Shown here piece by piece: positions 5,943 through 10,462 of a stretch of 10,462 nucleotides of DNA. Under the pieces are notes generated by a model that searched no databases, had not been told where the DNA came from, and saw nothing but the letters and a program-made list of their open reading frames with translations. Origin of the DNA: Acidobacteriota bacterium (GTDB taxonomy: Bacteria; Acidobacteriota; Thermoanaerobaculia; Multivoradales; JAHEKO01); contig JAOTZA010000098.1 of the NCBI GenBank assembly GCA_029861655.1, positions 1 through 10,462 on the forward strand. Reading direction: 5' to 3'. The number at the start of each line of letters is the position of its first letter. The stretch's first letter is position 1. The translations under genes were made by a program, and so were the position numbers.

Positions 5943-6845
5943 CTAGCCGGAGCTACCAACCGGGGCGTAGGCGGCGGGGGCGGCTTCGAACACGCCCCGA
6001 TTCGGGCTGGCGCGGGTTGCTTCGGGCGACGGACGGGCGGGGGCGGCGGTTCGGGTCGAGTGTTCGAGCAGTTCGGTGGCCGTGTTGATGGTCACCGCGA
6101 AACCGATCCCCGCCGAGCCGCCCGCAGTCGTCCAGTAGCTCGATGCGATCGCGACCAGGCGACCGGCCGAGTCAAAGAGCGGCCCGCCGCTGTTTCCCAT
6201 GTTGATTGCCGCGTCGGTCTGGATGAACTCGGCGGTTGCCTGGCCGGACTCGTCGTTGGTCTGCCGGAAGCCGCTGATCCGTCCCACCGAAAGAGAGTTC
6301 ACGAGGCCAAAGGGGCTGCCGATGACCATCACACGCTGCCCGACGGCCAGATAGTCTGAGTCTCCGAGAGTGGCGGTTGCAAGATCGGCGACCGGTTCGG
6401 AGATCTCCAGCAGTGCCAGATCCGAGTCTTCGTCTAAGAAGATCGTCGTGGTGGGGTACTCCAGCCCGTCTTGGGTGCCGACCAGTACGCGGTCTTGACC
6501 ACGCAGGAGGTGGGCCGCAGTCAGAACCCGGCCGTGGTCCGAGACCACTACGCCGCTGCCGTGGGCACGCATCGTCTCGACGCCTTCGTCGGTGACCAGG
6601 TCGAGTTCTCCGTAGACCGCGACCACCGCCGGGAGCACCTCGAGATAGAGATGCGCAACAGCGGCTTCGTCTGGGGCCAAGTCGCCTGGGATCTGTTTTG
6701 TCCGCTCCGACGGCTGCAGATCGCGTTGCGCGGAAATAGATCCCGGCACGAAAAGCAACGCCATAGCCAGAAATATGGCGACGACGGACGTGCGTCCGCA
6801 GGTCCGTGGCAGGTTGGGGTGTCCTTTGCGTCGGGCGTCTCTCAT
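5943..6845 (-). CDS. Exported HtrA/DegP-like trypsin-type serine protease without PDZ domain
   Basis: This is an S1C-type periplasmic serine protease. With the start at 6845 it has 300 residues: a positively charged leader and signal peptide (1-39; core VVAIFLAMALLFV, cleavage after SISA), then one trypsin-like domain (about 65-262). The catalytic triad is intact: His112 in LTAAHL, Asp142 in DEDSDLALLEI and Ser219 in GNSGGPLF. The tail (about 265-300) is Ala/Pro/Arg-rich. There is no PDZ domain, unlike classical DegP, DegQ and DegS. The frame is open to 7250, but the longer form overlaps the divergent gene and lacks a signal sequence at its front; 6941 and 6950 are alternative ATGs. No clear Shine-Dalgarno is seen. 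The gene precedes the ECF sigma factor by 57 bases on the same strand, so a role in degrading envelope proteins or the anti-sigma factor is plausible but inferred. Confidence 0.87.
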   Translation of the reverse strand: MRDARRKGHPNLPRTCGRTSVVAIFLAMALLFVPGSISAQRDLQPSERTKQIPGDLAPDEAAVAHLYLEVLPAVVAVYGELDLVTDEGVETMRAHGSGVVVSDHGRVLTAAHLLRGQDRVLVGTQDGLEYPTTTIFLDEDSDLALLEISEPVADLATATLGDSDYLAVGQRVMVIGSPFGLVNSLSVGRISGFRQTNDESGQATAEFIQTDAAINMGNSGGPLFDSAGRLVAIASSYWTTAGGSAGIGFAVTINTATELLEHSTRTAAPARPSPEATRASPNRGVFEAAPAAYAPVGSSG

Positions 6846-7132
6846 GGGGTTGACGTCGTAGAGCGCAAGAAAGAGGCCAACTCCGGCAAAGCAGGTGGTC
6901 ACGCGGGATTCGAGGGTTCTCTCGCGAACATTAAGGCCCATAGCGTCCATGGAATGCCAAATTGCGTCACCCCAAAGACCCGGAGGAGTATTTCCGCAAA
7001 CCGACCGCTGGAAATGTAATCTTCGGGAGTGATGAAATGGTGGGAGCAAGTCCACCAGGGCATGCGACTCGGGAGGAGACACCACACCGGTTTGTTCACA
7101 GTCTGGCCAGGTTCTCGACGACGGGCTTCCGA
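6846..7132. other. Divergent intergenic region between protease and small membrane protein genes
   Basis: The 287-base gap should carry promoters for both directions. I see no convincing -35/-10 pair. A 6-bp inverted repeat, TGGTGG-N8-CCACCA, lies at 7038-7057. An ATG at 7037 preceded by GGGAG could extend the plus-strand gene by 32 residues, but that leader is Pro/His-rich and does not look coding. Open frames on both strands reflect high GC. Confidence 0.35.
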
Positions 7133-7465
7133 ATGACCGAGAAGACCGCGGCGAATCTTGTCCGGACAGCGGTTTTTGTCTGGAGCCTGATCTTTGCGCT
7201 ATCTGTTTTTCTGGCGATCTTTCCCGAAAAGGCTGCCGAAACGACGGCAAGCGGGTTCACTCCGGGCGCCAACCGCGCCGAGATCTTCTTTCTCTGGCAA
7301 TTCTTGGCTCTGGGCATGGCGGTGGTTTCCGCGGTGTGTGCCCGTCTTGCTCGAACCAAGATTCGCAAACCGGTCCGGGGGCTGGGTTATCTGCCATTGG
7401 CGGTCCATTTGGTCCTCGGGGTGCTGCTTTTGTGCATGGCTCTGGTCGCAGTTCTCTTGATGTAG
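7133..7465 (+). CDS. Small membrane protein with three predicted helices
   Basis: I do not recognise a family. The 110-residue product has three hydrophobic segments, about 10-30 (VRTAVFVWSLIFALSVFLAIF), 50-71 (EIFFLWQFLALGMAVVSAVCA) and 85-109 (GYLPLAVHLVLGVLLLCMALVAVLL), joined by short polar loops. A basic stretch (RLARTKIRKPVR, 71-82) separates helices two and three. Under the positive-inside rule this loop is probably cytoplasmic. The ATG at 7133 is chosen because it puts a charged MTEK start before the first helix. No good Shine-Dalgarno precedes it; an upstream ATG at 7037 has one, so the start is uncertain. The gene ends 13 bases before polX and may be cotranscribed. The function is unknown; it is conceivably an integral inner-membrane protein of the DUF type. 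Confidence 0.7.
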   Translation: MTEKTAANLVRTAVFVWSLIFALSVFLAIFPEKAAETTASGFTPGANRAEIFFLWQFLALGMAVVSAVCARLARTKIRKPVRGLGYLPLAVHLVLGVLLLCMALVAVLLM

Positions 7466-7478
7466 TACGGGCTGCTAG

Positions 7479-9242
7479 ATGGAGAACGCACGGATCGTCG
7501 CGGTGCTCGAGGAGGTGGCCGACTTGCTCCAGCTCCAGGAGGCGAATCCGTTTCGGGTTCGTGCCTATCGCAATGCGGCGCGGGTTCTGAGCGAGGAGAC
7601 GACACCGCTCCGAAAAAGAGTCGCGTCGGGGGAGGACCTGACAAAGCTCCCGAGCATCGGCCGCGAGATGGCGGCGCATGTCGAGGAGTTGGTCGAGACA
7701 GGGGAGCTGAGGCTGCTGGACGAGCTCGGGTCCGAGGTGCCGCGGAGTCTCGTCGAGGTCATGGCGCTCCCGGGGCTGGGACCCAAGAAGGCGGCGCGGC
7801 TGTGGAAGGAATTGGGGGTCGAAAGCGTCGAGGACCTGGCTGCCGCGGTGCAGGCCGGAACCGTCGCCGGGCTCTCCGGCTTCGGGCGCAAGACTGAGTT
7901 GCAACTCGCCAGGGCGATGACGCAACACCAAAGACACCGCGGTCGGTTCAAGCTGGTCGAAGCGGATCGTATGGCCGCTCCGTTGCTCGAGCAGCTGGCT
8001 GTGGCGGACGGGGTACGGCGGGTCGAGATCGCCGGCAGCTTTCGCCGTCGACGGGAAACCGTCGGAGACCTGGACATCCTGGTTGTTGCCCCGCGGTCGG
8101 AAGCGGTGATGGATTGCCTCGTCAGCTATCCCGAGGTCTCGGAGGTACGGTTGGCTGGAGACACCCGGGCAACGGTGATCCTCGAGAAGGGCCTGCAGGT
8201 GGATCTGCGCGTGGTGCCGGCCCGGAGCTATGGCGCCGCGCTCATCTATTTCACCGGCTCCAAGCCGCACAACATCAAGCTGCGGCAACGCGCCCTCGAG
8301 CGCGGGTTTCATCTGTCGGAGTACGGGCTTTTCGAACCGGAAGAAGAAGCCTCGGTCTCGACCGGCGAGGAGCGAGATGCGCAGGGCTCGGGCCGGTTTG
8401 TTTCGGGGATGACCGAGAAAGCCGTCTATCGGGCCCTGGGTTTGCCCTGGATCGCGCCCGAACTGCGCGAGGACCGAGGTGAGATGGCGGCGGCAGCCGA
8501 GAAACGCCTGCCAAGGCCGATCGAGCTTGCCGATCTCCGGGGAGACCTGCAGATGCACTCCACCTGGTCGGATGGCAAGAGCTCGATCGAGGAGATGGTC
8601 ACGGCGGCTGCCGCGCGCGGCTATGAGTACATCGCGATGACCGACCACAGCCCGTACCTGGGTGTCGTCGGAGGTCTCGACGCCAAGCGGCTGAGGTTGC
8701 AGTGGCAGGAGATCGAGGCGGTCGAGGAGCGTCATCCCGAGATCCGCATTCTCCGGGGCCAGGAGGTAGACATACTTCCCGACGGCTCGCTCGACCAGAC
8801 CGATGACGCGATGGCCGAGCTCGATCTGGTAGTGGCGGCCGTTCACTCGCAGTACGATCTGGCTCCTGCCGAGCAGACCCGGCGTATTCTGAAAGCGCTA
8901 CGGCACCCCGCGGTGCACGTTCTTGCTCATCCGACGGCGCGCAAGATCAACCAGCGTCCGGGGATGGACTTCGATCTCGATGCAATTCTCGACTGCGCAT
9001 TCGAAGAAGGCGTGGCCGTAGAGCTCAACGCTCTTCCCAGCCGGCTCGATTTGCGTGACACCCACGCCATGAGGGCGCGTGAGCTGGGAGTCAAGATCGT
9101 GATCAGCACCGACGCCCACCACGTGCGCGACCTCGACGCGATGCGCTACGGGATCGATCAGGCCCGCCGCGCCTGGCTCGAACCCGGCGATGTGCTCAAC
9201 ACCCTGCCGCTCTCGAAGCTGCTCGAGAACCTGCGCCAATGA
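7479..9242 (+). CDS. polX: DNA polymerase/3'-5' exonuclease PolX
   Basis: This is a bacterial family X DNA polymerase with a C-terminal PHP nuclease, which fills short gaps in base-excision-type repair. The N-terminal helix-hairpin-helix region (about 1-145) includes RVRAYRNAARVL, LPSIGREMAAHV and LPGLGPKKAARLW. The nucleotidyltransferase part has Gly186-Ser187 in GSFRRRRETVGDLD and the metal-binding Asp197, Asp199 and Asp242. The thumb-like YFTGSKPHNIKLRQRA follows. The PHP domain (about 350-587) keeps metal ligands in LQMHSTWSDG (His360, Asp365), TDHS (Asp389, His390), GQEVDIL (Glu429), AVHSQ (His456), AHPTAR (His484) and STDAHH (Asp545, His547). All active-site residues appear intact and the 587-residue length is normal. 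The stop overlaps the next gene's start (ATGA). No strong Shine-Dalgarno is visible before the ATG. Confidence 0.95.
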   Translation: MENARIVAVLEEVADLLQLQEANPFRVRAYRNAARVLSEETTPLRKRVASGEDLTKLPSIGREMAAHVEELVETGELRLLDELGSEVPRSLVEVMALPGLGPKKAARLWKELGVESVEDLAAAVQAGTVAGLSGFGRKTELQLARAMTQHQRHRGRFKLVEADRMAAPLLEQLAVADGVRRVEIAGSFRRRRETVGDLDILVVAPRSEAVMDCLVSYPEVSEVRLAGDTRATVILEKGLQVDLRVVPARSYGAALIYFTGSKPHNIKLRQRALERGFHLSEYGLFEPEEEASVSTGEERDAQGSGRFVSGMTEKAVYRALGLPWIAPELREDRGEMAAAAEKRLPRPIELADLRGDLQMHSTWSDGKSSIEEMVTAAAARGYEYIAMTDHSPYLGVVGGLDAKRLRLQWQEIEAVEERHPEIRILRGQEVDILPDGSLDQTDDAMAELDLVVAAVHSQYDLAPAEQTRRILKALRHPAVHVLAHPTARKINQRPGMDFDLDAILDCAFEEGVAVELNALPSRLDLRDTHAMRARELGVKIVISTDAHHVRDLDAMRYGIDQARRAWLEPGDVLNTLPLSKLLENLRQ

Positions 9243-9919
9243 GCGAAACGACCGAGGGGACCGAAAAGACCGAGAGGACCGAAGATCCCAGCGCCGAGCT
9301 GACCGAGGACGCGGTCGAGGAGTTCGGCGAGCTCGCCCGCTACACGGCGGCCGGATTTCTCGGCGGACTGGCGCTCGGGTTTGTTCTCGACCGGCTGGGG
9401 CTCGGGCGCAGCGGTCTCGGGCAGTGGGCGGTCAGGACAGTAACCGGAGAAGGCGAGAGTCTTCTCGAAGGCTTCTTCGCCCTGCGCCGCCATCTCTCCG
9501 GGGCGGCCGCTTCGCTGGCCCAGGCCTATGGCTGGGGCAAGCTCGCCGGGATGGCTTTCCCGTGGCTGGTCGATGGCACGAGCCGCCTCATGGGTGTCGA
9601 TGTCTACGGGGTGCCCGGGTTCTACATCCCGTTCTTCTATGCCATGTCGGATCAGATCGGCGGTGGAGTCTCGGGGTTTCTCTTTCTGCGCTCGCGGTCA
9701 CCAAGCCTGGGTCGCGCCGTCAATGCCTACCTTACCCACCCGGTCATGCTGACCGGTCTCGTCGTCGTCCTCGTGGTGCCGGTCGGACTGGCACTGGCGC
9801 GTCTCCTGGGTTTTGAGCCCGGCACCCAGGTGCTCACCGCGCTCGAGACGATGGCCGCCAACCTGTGCTGGCTGCCGCCGCTCGTGGGCTGGTGGAGCGA
9901 GCGTAGGAAGCACCGGTGA
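9239..9919 (+). CDS. Unrecognised membrane protein with Thr-Glu repeat leader
   Basis: I do not recognise a family. The 226 residues start with a charged Thr/Glu repeat (TEGTEKTERTED, residues 5-16), built from four 9-base units. A small-residue-rich helix, AAGFLGGLALGFVLDRLG (about 37-54), follows and resembles a glycine-zipper membrane helix. A middle part (about 75-165) contains KLAGMAFPWLVDGTSRLMGVDVYGVPGFYIPFFYAMSDQ, with Gly, Pro and aromatic residues typical of membrane-associated segments. Two clear membrane helices follow, about 168-190 (HPVMLTGLVVVLVVPVGLALARLL) and 196-218, then a basic tail. The ATG overlaps the polX stop, so it is translationally coupled to polX. It has no signal peptide and no catalytic motif that I can name. 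A link to DNA repair is not implied by the sequence. Confidence 0.78.
   Translation: MSETTEGTEKTERTEDPSAELTEDAVEEFGELARYTAAGFLGGLALGFVLDRLGLGRSGLGQWAVRTVTGEGESLLEGFFALRRHLSGAAASLAQAYGWGKLAGMAFPWLVDGTSRLMGVDVYGVPGFYIPFFYAMSDQIGGGVSGFLFLRSRSPSLGRAVNAYLTHPVMLTGLVVVLVVPVGLALARLLGFEPGTQVLTALETMAANLCWLPPLVGWWSERRKHR
9251..9286 (+). repeat. Four 9-base units ACCGARRRG-like in a coding leader
   Basis: ACCGAGGGG, ACCGAAAAG, ACCGAGAGG and ACCGAAGAT follow in tandem, in frame, encoding Thr-Glu-X four times at the N-terminus of the membrane protein. The unit length is a multiple of three, so slippage would change the leader length without a frameshift. Confidence 0.75.
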
Positions 9920-9968
9920 AACCGTCGAAGGTCTCCTTGCTCGCGCCGTTCCCTGGCAACCCTCGGCC

Positions 9969-9984
9969 AGTGCCGTATGGCGCT
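9969..9984. terminator. Weak hairpin between convergent genes
   Basis: AGTGCC-GTAT-GGCGCT forms a 6-bp stem with one wobble pair in the 63-base gap between the plus-strand membrane protein and the minus-strand ABC-F gene, overlapping the latter's stop. There is no T-run on either side. It may mark a shared transcript end, but it is short enough to be chance. Confidence 0.25.
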
Positions 9985-10462
9985 AACCGTTTAGCAGCTC
10001 AATCTCGGCTTCGACCCGCTCCCACTCTTTCATCAGCTCCTCGACCCTGACGCCCAGGTCCTTCTGTTCGCGCTCGAGCTTGTTGACCTGTTTGGGCGGA
10101 GTCTTCTCGAAGAACGTCGGGTCGCAAAAGGTCTCGTTGATCTCGTGAACGCGAGCTTCGGCTTGCTCGATCTCGCCGGTAAGTCGATCGCGATCGCGTT
10201 CGAGCTGGCGAAGTTGGCGTTTACGGTCGCCGTCGTTTGTGCCACGAGCCTTCTTCTCCTTGCGTTTCTCCCGCCGTGCCTTGAGAACCACGGCATCGGA
10301 GTCCAGGTGGTCGTCGCCGCAGTGGGCGATGTAGTCCTCGAAGGTGCCGCGGTAGTCGTCGAACCCCTCGGGTTTGATCTCGACGATGCGGGTGGCCAGG
10401 GCCGAGACGAACCACCGGTCATGTGACACGAAGATCAGCGTTCCTTCATACTTCGCGAGTCC
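9983..10462 (-). CDS. ABC-F family ATPase, C-terminal part (cut at the window edge)
   Basis: This is the end of a tandem ATPase of the ABC-F family, soluble proteins that act on ribosomes rather than transport. The visible 159 residues start within the second nucleotide-binding domain: GLAKYEGTLIFVSHDRWFV carries the SHDR switch-histidine motif. The domain closes with TRIVEI and YRGTFEDYIA. A Lys/Arg-rich linker and a C-terminal helical coiled coil follow (RQLERDRDRLTGEIEQAEARVHEINETF, then a second helix to the end). This layout is like the C-terminal extension of Uup/YheS-type proteins, so antibiotic-resistance or ribosome-associated subtypes cannot be separated without the missing N-terminal part. 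The frame is open through the right window edge, so the start lies outside. Confidence 0.88.
   Translation of the reverse strand, partial: GLAKYEGTLIFVSHDRWFVSALATRIVEIKPEGFDDYRGTFEDYIAHCGDDHLDSDAVVLKARREKRKEKKARGTNDGDRKRQLRQLERDRDRLTGEIEQAEARVHEINETFCDPTFFEKTPPKQVNKLEREQKDLGVRVEELMKEWERVEAEIELLNG

Noticed and set aside
7017..7090. Riboswitch-like leader (GGTGGGAGCAAGTCCACC followed by GGGC) upstream of the small membrane protein
   Set aside because: It is superficially like part of a cobalamin element, but the B12 box and the rest of the conserved core are missing, and the downstream gene is not a typical target.
6846..7250. N-terminal extension of the protease up to 7250
   Set aside because: It would overlap the divergent membrane-protein gene and put 135 unlikely residues before a normal signal peptide.
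7257..8846. A 529-codon open frame on the minus strand opposite polX
   Set aside because: It is wholly antisense to an unmistakable PolX with intact motifs. Its translation lacks domain motifs, and long antisense frames are expected at this GC content.

Overview
The window is high-GC bacterial chromosomal DNA (roughly 60-65% G+C by eye) with dense, short-spaced genes and no tRNA, rRNA, CRISPR array, integrase or transposase. The gene mix suggests an environmental Gram-negative-type bacterium with a periplasm: a LytS/LytTR two-component pair, an ECF sigma factor with a zinc-finger anti-sigma factor carrying HEAT-like repeats, a DUF4097-type surface protein, exported cytochrome c and a PHP-domain family X polymerase. 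The Acidobacteriota (Thermoanaerobaculia-like) or a deltaproteobacterial-type lineage would fit. This is inference from gene content and style, not a sequence match.

Layout. (1) 8-1701, plus strand: a sensor histidine kinase and a LytTR response regulator, overlapping by 4 bases. (2) 1699-1820: a compact repeat element with near-perfect terminal inverted repeats and an internal perfect hairpin, lying between the regulator and a convergent exported cytochrome c (1851-2291, minus). (3) 2404-3102, plus: a SAM-dependent methyltransferase whose last codons and stop lie inside a GGGGACAGTCC inverted repeat. (4) 3157-6845, minus: four same-strand genes, in transcription order an HtrA-like serine protease without PDZ, an ECF sigma factor, a membrane anti-sigma factor with a periplasmic HEAT-like domain, and an exported protein with nine MGGD repeats. 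The gaps are 57, 47 and 45 bases, so they may form one envelope-sensing unit. (5) 7133-9919, plus: a small three-helix membrane protein, the DNA polymerase/exonuclease PolX, and an unrecognised membrane protein overlapping polX by 4 bases. (6) 9983-10462, minus: the C-terminal end of an ABC-F ATPase, cut by the window edge.

The most interesting part is region 4. A protease, a sigma factor, a zinc-finger anti-sigma factor with a HEAT-like sensor domain and a beta-solenoid surface protein sit together, and compact inverted repeats lie just before the ribosome binding sites of the last two genes. Next are the two repeat elements that supply the stop codons of the genes they abut. Both lie between convergent genes, where they could act as RNA 3' ends. 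The remaining genes look like ordinary housekeeping or regulatory genes with intact catalytic motifs.
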